NCBI GenBank assembly: GCA_937906945.1
Contig: CALCUE010000026.1
Span: 189,384 to 253,383 of the forward strand
Length of the DNA: 64,000 bases
Direction of reading: 5' to 3'
Origin: an uncultured Clostridia bacterium
Lineage (GTDB): Bacteria > Bacillota > Clostridia > Oscillospirales > Ruminococcaceae
Shown here in pieces: positions 7,475 to 15,418 of this stretch. The position numbers and the translations under genes were made by a program. The notes below the pieces were generated by a model. The model did no database searches. It was not told where the DNA came from and was given only the letters and a program-made list of their open reading frames with translations. Each line of letters opens with the position of its first letter. The stretch's first letter is position 1.

Positions 7475-8719
7475 TCAGACAAACATTTTTTCAAGTAGTG
7501 CAGATTTTATGTTTTTGAGTTTTTCGAGTTCAGTACCGTAGAGTGAAACAAGCTCATCGAGACTTTTCAAAAAAGCCCCTATTTTTTTCTGCTCTTCAAT
7601 TTTGGGAACTGGAACAGGCATCTGAAAAAACAGATCATTTTTTATTGAGAACCTGTCTGATCTTGCACCAGAGTCCCCGTTATATCGCATAAATGAAAAC
7701 CAATAATGGCTCTTGAAGTACCATTCAAGGTATTCATTATCAATATCATGCGTCCGAAAAACTGTGTAAAGAGGTGACATTACTCCTGTTCTGCCGAGTT
7801 TATTCCTGTTGATTGGTCCACAGGGAGCAGTCACCGATATTCTGGGATTGTATACAAAATCATTATCTTTAACAATGTAATAGTTCCCGAGATTGGCCTT
7901 GTTTGAAATGTCATGGTCAAAGAAATCTCTTTGGCTTATGACTCCATATTCCGCCGAATTCGTAAAGGTTTCTGTTATACCACAGCCTATATTTTTCTCA
8001 ATAATGCGATCAGCTATCTCGTTCAACGGGTGGCTTTCCCATTCTCCGTCAAACCCGGCAAACCGTACCTCCGGCTCTTTTGCACCGTCCTGCGGGAACA
8101 TTTTTTCCAGCATGGATTTTTTGAAGGTCAGGAGTTTGTCGTATTTCTGCTGCGCAATGGAAACGCAGTTATCTAAATCTTCAAATTGATGAACGATTCT
8201 TTTCTGCTCATCTATCTCAGGGAAAATTACCAATCCTTTAAGAGCATTTTCCGCAGAAACCTTCATGTCGTTCTTCGCGCCCTTGTTTACAAGCGGATTC
8301 ATATATGAGTTCATCCTTGCATGTTGTTCAAAGTACGTCTGAACAAAACTTGAATTAACGTTTTCTTTCGAATGATAAACTGCATATAGTGTAGAAACAA
8401 TTCCTGCAGGGCCTTTATTGGCTTTGATAATACCGTAAGGATTTGCTTTCAACGGAGATTTTGTATAAACAACATCCCCAGTATGAACAACACCATAATT
8501 TTCTACGCTCTCGCCAGCGAAAGAACGCCCTTTGAAGGCGATTTGATTGACAATTCCATAATCACCAGAAACAGACAAAACGTCGTCCTTTGAAAAGCGC
8601 AATTCTTGATTTTTTTCGTTAGATACTTGAAGATAATCAGATAATGGTCTGCGTTCCCAATCCTCTGTAAACCCGTCGAAGCGAATGGCGGGTTTCTTTG
8701 TTTTTTCCACGTCATTCAC
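7475..8719 (-). CDS. hsdS: Type I restriction specificity subunit S
   Basis: The 414-residue protein has two target recognition domains, each ending in a conserved helix. The internal repeat is visible as RFDGFTEDWERRPLSDY near residue 13 and RFAGFDGEWESHPLNEI near residue 220, and as SMLEKMF and SALLEKMF at the ends of the two halves. HsdS chooses the DNA sequence for both methylation and cleavage. Its ATG overlaps the end of hsdM by 8 bp, and GGAGGT inside hsdM serves as its ribosome binding site. I see no second hsdS copy or inverted repeat that would allow specificity switching inside this window. Confidence 0.95.
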   Translation of the reverse strand: MNDVEKTKKPAIRFDGFTEDWERRPLSDYLQVSNEKNQELRFSKDDVLSVSGDYGIVNQIAFKGRSFAGESVENYGVVHTGDVVYTKSPLKANPYGIIKANKGPAGIVSTLYAVYHSKENVNSSFVQTYFEQHARMNSYMNPLVNKGAKNDMKVSAENALKGLVIFPEIDEQKRIVHQFEDLDNCVSIAQQKYDKLLTFKKSMLEKMFPQDGAKEPEVRFAGFDGEWESHPLNEIADRIIEKNIGCGITETFTNSAEYGVISQRDFFDHDISNKANLGNYYIVKDNDFVYNPRISVTAPCGPINRNKLGRTGVMSPLYTVFRTHDIDNEYLEWYFKSHYWFSFMRYNGDSGARSDRFSIKNDLFFQMPVPVPKIEEQKKIGAFLKSLDELVSLYGTELEKLKNIKSALLEKMFV

Positions 8720-11504
8720 CTCCGAGGAGCTTTCGGAACTCTGTCAATCCCTGCATATCGTAATCGTTTCCGGTGAGCTCACCGATCATATCGCGCAGTG
8801 ATTTTTCGGCATCGGAAATCTTTTCTCCGATGTCCTTATATGTCACGGCATACTTATTGGACAGCAGATCCGCCGCTTTGACAAGCTCGGCAACAATTCC
8901 CGCCGGAATCTGCCGCAGAGCACCTGCCAGTGGCTCGATCCACTTCATGCGCAGAAGTTCAGTCGCCTGTTCATCGGTCAGTTCTTCAATCGTCTTTTTC
9001 GTCAGAAGATGCAGCGCTGCCGCCATCTCTTTTGCCTCATGCTTCACGGCCTTCTGTTCGTCCAAAAGCTTGCTTGCGCTGACGAGCTTTGCTTCCAGAG
9101 AGTCTTCCGGAAATTCATAGGCGTTGCGAAGCTCTTTCATGCGCTCGTTCACTTTCCCCTTGGCGTAGGGCGCACTGCCGTCCACCGCAGTCCAATCGAC
9201 CTCGGTGTGTTCGCTGATATAAGTTAGCTTTGCGGCTTTCCCGGCTTTTTCGTCAAGAAGTGCCACATAGCCTGACAAGCCGGAAAGCTCCGGAGAGTCA
9301 ATATCACCGTAGATTTCTTTCAGCTTGGCGGCAAATTCCCTAGCTACAAAGGCGGTATTATCGTCATTTAGATAATCGCCCTTATCGTCTTCGGGAATGG
9401 AGTCAATGATCTCCGATATTTCCGCGTCAATCTCCGTTGCTCGTGCTTCTTTTGCCTTTACAGCGTCATACTGCTCCCGAAGCAGAGTGAGCTGGACAAG
9501 CTCAAAGGGGATGATATGGCCCACCCAGCCCTCCTGCACCTCTTCCTCTTTGCCGTCCTTCTTCTTGATGACCATATTGGGGTCAACTTGCTTTGTGGCG
9601 GCAAACCCCTCTGTTTGAATCATTTCAAGGTCGCCGGCGATGCCAGTCCAGCGGTCATCCAAAATCTGATATGCCTGATATTTGTCCACAAGCGGGATTC
9701 CGGCAACGCGGGTGAATATATCAGAGGTAATCACGGATTCTTCCTGTGATACGGGAAGTTCCATCATCTTTCCGATCAGTTCACCGTCAAGGAAGCTGTC
9801 AAAATCAGAGAAAGCGGCGTTATAGGCAGCAATAAATGCCTGTACATCGTCGCTGTTTTCAATAGCTTCTTGGATATTTTCAACAGCCAGAGCAGAATAT
9901 GGCGTCCCGTCACTGCTGAACAGCACTTCACGCAGCTTCGGAAATGCAAGCCAGTAATCCTTCAGCAGCCCAATTTCCGCATTGGGAATGCCGCCGAACA
10001 TGGTGGCATAGATATCCCAGGATTCCGCCGCTTCGGAAGAATCAATGTAACGTGGGATGTTCAGGTTATAGCCGTTCTCGCGGATTTCCTTTTTTGAAAC
10101 AAGGCGGGAATATTTCGGAACGGTCAATTTGCCGGTGACGGTATCGACGATCCGCTTAATATCGGACGCCATCAGCTTATTTTGCTTGCCAACCTTCGTG
10201 AAGCCCTTGGAAGCATCCACAAACAGAACATCGGTGCTTTCGTCCTCTTTGAGCTTCTGACGCAGAACCATGATAATGGTGGGAATTTGTGTGCCGAAGA
10301 AGATGTTTGCAGGCAGGCCGATAATCGCCTTGATGTTGTTATTCTCAATCAGATTGCGGCGGATTCTGCCTTCGCCTTCGCCCTTGCCGTCGGCTCCGCC
10401 CAGTGCATCGCCGCGGAACAGAACACCATGGGGCAACACGATGGTCATAATGCCGTCCGGTTTAATATGATAGAGATCATGAAGCAGGAAGGCATAGTCC
10501 GCTTTGCCTTTCGGCGCCATACCAAAACGGGAATATCTCGGATCGGTTTCCTTGTTGGAAGGATCCCAATGCTGTGAATACGGAGGGTTACTCACAACTG
10601 CATCAAGATACAGCGGGTTATATGTTCCTGCCGGGTCAGTATCGTCAAACCACGGCCAGTCCTCTTCCAACGTATCGCCGCATCGGGCGAAAATGTTATC
10701 CGGCTTTATTCCGCGCATAACCAGATTCATGCGGGTGAGATTATATGTGTTTTCCTTGAGCTCCTGCGCGTAATACTTGATATTGTCCTTGTTTGCCATG
10801 TATTTAGCCGCGCTCTTACCAATCGTAATCAACAGCGATCCTGAGCCGCTTGTGGGGTCAAAAATCTCGATTTTATCTTTGTCTTTCAAGTGGTCAGCAA
10901 CAATTTCGGACATGAGAAGCGAGACTTCGTGAGGCGTGTAGAATTCGCCTGCTTTCTTTCCGGCATTGGCGGCAAAGTTGCTGATTAGGTATTCATAGAT
11001 GAAACCAAGAACATCGTAATCCTGTCTGCCATCCATGGGAATATCCTTGATGAGCTGGATCAAATCACGGATCGCTTTCGTCTGGCTGCTTGTGTTTTCA
11101 CCGAGCTTACTCAGACCGGTTTCAAGCGTGTTGAATATCTTATTAAAAACCTTTTTATGCGTCTCGCTGATAAGACGGTTAAACGCAGAAAGGCCAGTTC
11201 TTACATTATCAACGGTAAAGCTATTGCCCTTCGCCAACCATGTGGAGAACAGGTTATCATAGGCGATGAAATAGCCCAGCTTCTGCTGCGTATACGCTAC
11301 CAGTTCGGCATTGTTCTCGTGGACATTTTCTTCGATATCCGCATCTTCGTAGCCATCGTTCTTGAGAAATTCCACTTCTTTGTCAGACAGAAATTTATAG
11401 AAGATGAAACCGAGAATATAGTCTTTGTATTCATTGGCTTCTATTTTGGAACGCATTTTATTGGCGGATTCCCAAATCTTAGAGGCAAGCTGTTGCTTGT
11501 TCAT
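8712..11504 (-). CDS. hsdM: Type I DNA methyltransferase subunit M, with long C-terminal extension
   Basis: The 930-residue protein starts with the HsdM N-terminal helical domain (YKDYILGFIFYKFLSDK). It then has the SAM-binding motif I FDPTSGSGSLL (about 215-225) and the catalytic NPPY motif of an adenine-N6 methylase (306-309). Usual HsdM proteins are about 500-550 residues long. Here about 380 further residues follow, rich in charged helices and likely coiled coils, as in a subset of type I systems. It starts 41 bp after the AlbA_2 gene and overlaps hsdS. Confidence 0.95.
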   Translation of the reverse strand: MNKQQLASKIWESANKMRSKIEANEYKDYILGFIFYKFLSDKEVEFLKNDGYEDADIEENVHENNAELVAYTQQKLGYFIAYDNLFSTWLAKGNSFTVDNVRTGLSAFNRLISETHKKVFNKIFNTLETGLSKLGENTSSQTKAIRDLIQLIKDIPMDGRQDYDVLGFIYEYLISNFAANAGKKAGEFYTPHEVSLLMSEIVADHLKDKDKIEIFDPTSGSGSLLITIGKSAAKYMANKDNIKYYAQELKENTYNLTRMNLVMRGIKPDNIFARCGDTLEEDWPWFDDTDPAGTYNPLYLDAVVSNPPYSQHWDPSNKETDPRYSRFGMAPKGKADYAFLLHDLYHIKPDGIMTIVLPHGVLFRGDALGGADGKGEGEGRIRRNLIENNNIKAIIGLPANIFFGTQIPTIIMVLRQKLKEDESTDVLFVDASKGFTKVGKQNKLMASDIKRIVDTVTGKLTVPKYSRLVSKKEIRENGYNLNIPRYIDSSEAAESWDIYATMFGGIPNAEIGLLKDYWLAFPKLREVLFSSDGTPYSALAVENIQEAIENSDDVQAFIAAYNAAFSDFDSFLDGELIGKMMELPVSQEESVITSDIFTRVAGIPLVDKYQAYQILDDRWTGIAGDLEMIQTEGFAATKQVDPNMVIKKKDGKEEEVQEGWVGHIIPFELVQLTLLREQYDAVKAKEARATEIDAEISEIIDSIPEDDKGDYLNDDNTAFVAREFAAKLKEIYGDIDSPELSGLSGYVALLDEKAGKAAKLTYISEHTEVDWTAVDGSAPYAKGKVNERMKELRNAYEFPEDSLEAKLVSASKLLDEQKAVKHEAKEMAAALHLLTKKTIEELTDEQATELLRMKWIEPLAGALRQIPAGIVAELVKAADLLSNKYAVTYKDIGEKISDAEKSLRDMIGELTGNDYDMQGLTEFRKLLGGE

Positions 11505-11545
11505 AATACTCTATCCTTCTTTCTTGTTCGCAAACAAACAAAATA

Positions 11546-12841
11546 TTACATCAGTGTGTAATACTTTTGCTCGCCTCTGCCAACAGCTTTTATCAAGCCC
11601 ATATCTCTCATCTGCTTTGCAATAGTGAAAGTACGGGTCTTTTTCAAGGCGAGAAGATCGCCGATCTCTTTATCGGTAATCTGGCCATTCGCCTTGATAT
11701 ATTCAAGAACTTTTTTCATCTGCGGCGTTACAGTCGAAGCTTCATCCGGTTCAATAGCAGTTACGGCATTCATGTTCGGAAGCATGATTTTGAACGTATT
11801 GGGTGTTACTTCAATCTCCGGTTGCTCCGGACAATCGGCATACAGGTTGAATATTCTGCGAATGCCAGTGCCATAGCTTTCAATCAGCCGCAGACGATGG
11901 AACACCTCGGCAAGATTTTTGTTCCGCGGCTGAGAAATACCGGAGCGAATATCATCGGGAGAAAGCCCCGGTAAAAGGCCGCCGAGCGAAATGAACTCCA
12001 TCTTATGGTCGGTAACGTTGATAATGATGCTGCCACTGAAACTGTAATCCCGGTGAACAATCGCGTTCAGCAGAGCTTCGCGGATGGCTTCTTCAGGATA
12101 ATCCTGCTTGTCAGTCCGCACGATACCTTTGATAACAGAGTTGGTTTTATTGCAAAGTGCCAAATAGTTTACGACATCTTCAAATTGCTTGAAGATCGAG
12201 CCCGCGAATTCCTTGCTGTCCCGGAACACGGTGCAAGCATCGTCGCTGAACACGGCAATTTTTGTTGTGTGGGTGCATTGATCGGAAAGCAGCAAGGCAA
12301 GGTTCGTGTACATTTCATCTTTTTTATCAGTTATTCCAAGCACACGATATTTTTCTGCTCCGAACGGAACGCCGTACAGCTTGAACGCTCTTTCAGCAGC
12401 ATCAAAAGTTAACTCTTGCTCAAGAGAACGGATTTCCTCGAAGTTGTCGCCATCACTTTCCTTAATCATCTGACGAATCTGATCCGGGGAAGCCTGCACA
12501 CTGGATGTACCCTGACGCACGAAAACGCCGCTCGGTTTCAGTCCTTTTCCTTTGAGGTAATATGGCTTGTTGGTGCCTTCGTTTACGGTGATGCGCACCA
12601 CCTTGTTTTCCTGAATGGTAAAACGTACAAACATTGTAACATCCGGCATAATAGCATCTCGGATGCCGTTTGTAATACGGGTATATTCATTATCAACATC
12701 GGTCAGTCCGACAGCATTTCCCTCATTATCGATACCAACATATACAATGCCTCCGTCAGTGTTGGCAAAGGCGATCACTTCTTTGTAGATTTCCTCAGTA
12801 AACTGAGACTTGAATTCAATATTCTCGGTTTCAAAATTCAT
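11546..12841 (-). CDS. AlbA_2 (Schlafen-like) / ATP-binding protein with C-terminal winged helix
   Basis: The 431-residue protein has an AlbA_2 domain at residues about 5-125 (NIEFKSQF, GGIVYVGIDNEGN, YYLKGKG, VFVRQGTSS). A GHKL-type ATP-binding C-terminal region follows (YPEEAIREALLNAIVHRDY, about 258-276; ESYGTGIRRI), and a winged helix occupies the last 65 residues. Such proteins are often annotated as transcriptional regulators or RecG-like, but the function is unproven. AlbA_2 proteins recur in bacterial defence loci. It is the first gene of the operon with hsdMSR and kwaAB, so it may regulate or assist them. The ATG follows GAGGAGG. Confidence 0.8.
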   Translation of the reverse strand: MNFETENIEFKSQFTEEIYKEVIAFANTDGGIVYVGIDNEGNAVGLTDVDNEYTRITNGIRDAIMPDVTMFVRFTIQENKVVRITVNEGTNKPYYLKGKGLKPSGVFVRQGTSSVQASPDQIRQMIKESDGDNFEEIRSLEQELTFDAAERAFKLYGVPFGAEKYRVLGITDKKDEMYTNLALLLSDQCTHTTKIAVFSDDACTVFRDSKEFAGSIFKQFEDVVNYLALCNKTNSVIKGIVRTDKQDYPEEAIREALLNAIVHRDYSFSGSIIINVTDHKMEFISLGGLLPGLSPDDIRSGISQPRNKNLAEVFHRLRLIESYGTGIRRIFNLYADCPEQPEIEVTPNTFKIMLPNMNAVTAIEPDEASTVTPQMKKVLEYIKANGQITDKEIGDLLALKKTRTFTIAKQMRDMGLIKAVGRGEQKYYTLM

Positions 12842-12871
12842 CGGACGACCTCCTCAAATAAGTCTAATTAT

Positions 12872-12899
12872 ATTATACTCAGAAAATTCGCTTCGTCAA
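12872..12899 (-). promoter_or_regulatory. Promoter of the defence operon
   Basis: On the minus strand TTGACG (12894-12899) and TATAAT (12872-12877) are 16 bp apart, just upstream of the AlbA_2 gene's ribosome binding site. This is the only good promoter seen before the roughly 10-kb operon, whose genes overlap or are closely packed. Confidence 0.7.
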
Positions 12900-12932
12900 T
12901 CACCCGTAGCGAATTTTCGGTGAATATTCGCT
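12885..12932. promoter_or_regulatory. Cluster of three AGCGAAT half-sites at the defence promoter
   Basis: AATTCGCT (12885-12892) lies inside the -35/-10 spacer. AGCGAATT (12908-12915) and ATTCGCT (12926-12932) form an inverted repeat just upstream of the -35. Three copies of a 7-bp motif in 48 bp suggest cooperative binding by a repressor, perhaps the winged-helix domain of the first gene product. Confidence 0.55.
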
Positions 12933-13298
12933 GAATTTTACAAACAGATAGCCCGAAAACGACAAGGGAGACCCCTTCGTAGGGCCTCCCTTGCCATAAT
13001 TCATCGGTACGCCCCGGTTTGGGGCGCACCACATCAAAAAAGGATACGCCGTTCTGACGTACCCTTTCCGAATCTCGGTTTACCCCGGACTGGGGTATAC
13101 CGTTCGCTTTATCGAGGTATACGGTGGTCTGGCGTACACCTTATCTACGTCGTTATACCCATTATACCCAAGCACAGGGTATAATGGGTATAATGGGTAT
13201 AACGCTTTTGCACAGGGGTGTCGCATTTCGTGACACCCCTGCTAAGTCTGCGTCGCTCTTATATGAGGTCGTAAAACACGACCCCATCGGAGACAGCG
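12933..13298. repeat. Array of seven or eight hairpins in a gene-free stretch
   Basis: No gene is seen here. Palindromes follow one another: 12962-12992 (CAAGGGAG/CTCCCTTG arms), 13006-13030, 13040-13066, 13077-13101, 13116-13140, 13152-13203 (two GTTATACCC-type units facing three GGGTATAA(T/C) units), 13213-13241 (perfect 10-bp arms CAGGGGTGTC/GACACCCCTG) and 13267-13283. The middle four start at 35-39 bp intervals, are 23-27 bp long, and share GGT-like starts, ACC-like ends and alternating TAC/GTA steps while differing in core sequence. The place, between a defence operon and element maintenance genes, suits a replication or transfer origin or a single-strand structure site. Confidence 0.7.
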
Positions 13299-13511
13299 CT
13301 ATTCACCGCGCTCATCTGTCTGCTCTACCTCGCTCAGCTCAATATAGCCCTTTTCTGGTGCGGTGATACAGCAGCGCCGAAAATATTCATTCCCACCGTC
13401 CACGCTGCAAGCGCCGCAGGAGCAGGTCACAAAGTCATGCACCGACTTTGATTCGATCACATCGCCGCAATGCCTGCACTGAATCGCGTTTCTGATGATC
13501 CTCTCTTTCAT
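13299..13511 (-). CDS. Small zinc-ribbon protein of a mobile element
   Basis: The 70-residue protein has two pairs of Cys for a zinc ribbon: CRHCGD at residues 12-17 and CSCGAC at 30-35, with a conserved VHDFVTC between them. Similar short proteins (I recall DUF7695) are common beside TnpV in clostridial elements. The function is unknown. It lies upstream of the hairpin array on the minus strand, so its transcript would run into the hairpins. Confidence 0.7.
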   Translation of the reverse strand: MKERIIRNAIQCRHCGDVIESKSVHDFVTCSCGACSVDGGNEYFRRCCITAPEKGYIELSEVEQTDERGE

Positions 13512-13535
13512 ATCCTACCTCCGATAATAAACCGA

Positions 13536-13562
13536 AAGGGAGCCTCTGAACGGGGCTCCCTT
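13536..13562 (-). terminator. Hairpin after tnpV
   Basis: The perfect 9-bp stem AAGGGAGCC/GGCTCCCTT has a 9-nt loop. On the minus strand it is followed by TTTCGGTTTATTAT, which fits a weak intrinsic terminator for tnpV. A similar CAAGGGAG hairpin starts the array at 12962. Confidence 0.5.
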
Positions 13563-13577
13563 GGCACATCAATGTCT

Positions 13578-13922
13578 TTATGCGTAGATGATCTCCTTGA
13601 GAACGATTTCCTCGGCGCAGGCGCGGATGTTGTTCATCTCACCGACCCACCGCATGGGATCGCGGGCTTTCAGCTTTTCGTCGATCATACGCTCTTTTTT
13701 TATCAGCTCCGAAAGCTCATCCAAGCGGTCATGCGCATGCCGCTCGATCTCCTGCAAATGCGGGAACAAACGCTCGGACAGTACCAGCGTGTTGAAGATC
13801 ACCGGGCGATACTCTTTCAGATAGTCCCGGCGCAGGCGGCCATAGTGACCGAAGCTGCCGACCTGGCTCAAAACGATATTGGGAATCTCATAATCCCCGG
13901 CGCGTGTGTAGGTAAGCTCCAT
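13578..13922 (-). CDS. tnpV: TnpV family transposon-encoded protein
   Basis: The 114-residue protein matches TnpV, known from Tn4451/Tn4453-type mobilisable transposons. It starts MELTYTRAGDYEIPN, has the YGRLRRDYLKEYRP segment, and ends with DPMRWVGEMNNIRACAEEI. Its biochemical role is not known. It indicates that this stretch comes from a clostridial mobile element. It lies 15 bp after the next gene upstream, probably in one transcript. Confidence 0.85.
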   Translation of the reverse strand: MELTYTRAGDYEIPNIVLSQVGSFGHYGRLRRDYLKEYRPVIFNTLVLSERLFPHLQEIERHAHDRLDELSELIKKERMIDEKLKARDPMRWVGEMNNIRACAEEIVLKEIIYA

Positions 13923-13937
13923 GATGACTCCTCCTTG

Positions 13938-14243
13938 TCATTCCGATAGCGGTTCTTCTTCGATTTCGTGAAACAGCCGGGCGGCGCGAATACCGTCGTA
14001 AAACCCAGCGTAATACATAGTCTGCTCCTTATCCGCGAGACGGCGGAACATGAGCCTGTCGTAATTCTCTGCGATTTTTTGATTTTCTTCCGACAAATCC
14101 ATGTACATAGAATGAAAGCGAGTATGTATTTCGTTCTCCTCATTCATCTCGTCTGTGTCCATGTCGTTCAAATAGCGGCTGAAATGGCTCTCTATGCGCG
14201 TCTGCGCGAAATCCTGCAATAAACGCTTTTCTGCTTCCGTCAT
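13938..14243 (-). CDS. Small acidic helical protein of unknown function
   Basis: The 101-residue protein is acidic and predicted helical, ending with QTMYYAGFYDGIRAARLFHEI, a pattern seen in small proteins of clostridial elements. I do not recognise a domain. It is followed by tnpV at 15 bp, and its ATG has GGAGGGAT upstream, which supports it as a real gene. Confidence 0.6.
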   Translation of the reverse strand: MTEAEKRLLQDFAQTRIESHFSRYLNDMDTDEMNEENEIHTRFHSMYMDLSEENQKIAENYDRLMFRRLADKEQTMYYAGFYDGIRAARLFHEIEEEPLSE

Positions 14244-14371
14244 GTGTATCCCTCCGTTTTGCGTCTATTATAGGTGCAAATGCTCCTTTTTGCGAATGTG
14301 CAAACGGCAAGGCGTATATCTGCCTTGCCGCTTGGTTCCGCTCCGAAAATGGAACATTACCTCCTGTTTCG

Positions 14372-15211
14372 TCATCGCTCATCCCGGTTTCGCTGGCGGC
14401 GCTTGAACTGCTCGTCCAGCATTTTGAGGATGCTCTGCTCCATCTGCACCGGGGTGTAGCTGCGCGGGAAGTATTTGCGGATGGCGCTGACCTCCAGCCG
14501 GACGCGCTCCTTCTGATTGGCTTTTTCCTCGCTCATGATGTCAAAGATGCGCTCCGGCGTGAGCTGGACGATCTGCGAGAGCTTCTTCATGCGAACGGCT
14601 TGCGATAGTGACGGCGTACAATCCTCGGACTGCATGATATCCCACAGCTCAGCCTGCTCCAGCTTCGTGAGATAGGACAGCTCGACTGCGGGAGAGAATG
14701 CGATCCGCTGCTCGTCCACAAGGTCGAGAATCGGTTTGGCGAGATAAGTCAGACGGATATAGCGTTGAACGGTGCGCCCGCTTTCATCTTCTGAAAGTGT
14801 ATCTCTTGTTTTGTGGCCAACTTGTCCACCATTTTCTTTTTTCGGTCGCCCTGCCTGCCTTTTCAATGCCTCCATTTTCATCTTATACGCAAACGCCTTT
14901 TCGCTCGGCAGCAGATTCTCGCGCTGAATATTGCTGTCCACCATCAAAATTACAGCCTCATCGTCAGTCATATCCCGCACCAAAACCGGGAGCTTGTCCA
15001 CCCCCAGCGAGATTGCTGCGGCCTTCCTGCGGTGCCCGGAGACGATCTCATAGCCGTCCTCCGTTGGACGCGCCAGTAATGGGGACAGCACACCATATTT
15101 CTGAATGCTGTCGCAAAGTTCCTGAAAGGCTTCGTCGTCCTTCACCTGAAACGGATGATTCTTGAAGCCGTGCAGCTCGGCGACGGCGATTTCCCGTACC
15201 TGTTCGCTCAT
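14372..15211 (-). CDS. ParB-like partition/nuclease-domain protein
   Basis: The 279-residue protein has a ParB N-terminal domain (residues about 7-110) with the ENLLPSEKA segment and the GHRRKAAA box of the CTP-binding fold. A helix-turn-helix-bearing middle and a basic C-terminus follow. Homologues in ICEs act in element partition or regulation. A usual partner, a ParA ATPase, is not next to it. GAGGAGGT precedes the ATG, and the upstream frame ends on the overlapping ATGA, implying that a gene before it was cut by the element boundary. Confidence 0.8.
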   Translation of the reverse strand: MSEQVREIAVAELHGFKNHPFQVKDDEAFQELCDSIQKYGVLSPLLARPTEDGYEIVSGHRRKAAAISLGVDKLPVLVRDMTDDEAVILMVDSNIQRENLLPSEKAFAYKMKMEALKRQAGRPKKENGGQVGHKTRDTLSEDESGRTVQRYIRLTYLAKPILDLVDEQRIAFSPAVELSYLTKLEQAELWDIMQSEDCTPSLSQAVRMKKLSQIVQLTPERIFDIMSEEKANQKERVRLEVSAIRKYFPRSYTPVQMEQSILKMLDEQFKRRQRNRDER

Positions 15212-15418
15212 CGTGCCGCACCTCCTCTCGGAGAACGGTCATCCGGCAGAGCGGCGCAGACATCCACCTGCCATGTGGGCTTGTCCCTGCGGCGGGAATC
15301 TTCCTCCGCCAACGGTATGGAATAGAGGTATCCCGGAATCGGCACATTCGGCGTTTCACGCAGATATGGGGCTGGAAACCCTTGATTTTCCTTGCTTTTC
15401 GGAAGGGTGTTTCTTTGC
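15208..15418 (-). pseudogene. Truncated 3' end of a gene upstream of the ParB-like gene
   Basis: An open frame of about 65-85 codons runs from the element edge to a TGA that overlaps the ParB-like ATG by 4 bp. Such ATGA coupling is a sign of a genuine upstream gene. The remaining C-terminal peptide (PGYLYSIPLAEEDSRRRDKP and beyond) is not one I recognise. Its 5' part would lie across the junction with cotJC. Confidence 0.4.

Noticed and set aside
7475..8719. Phase-variable hsdS locus
   Set aside because: No second hsdS, partial hsdS copy, inverted repeat or invertase is present in the window.
12962..13285. CRISPR array
   Set aside because: The spacing is regular, but the repeated units differ in sequence and are themselves palindromes; no identical direct repeats and no cas genes are present.
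14140..14382. An 80-codon minus-strand frame between the ParB-like gene and the small acidic protein gene
   Set aside because: It overlaps both neighbours in another frame and has no recognisable features.
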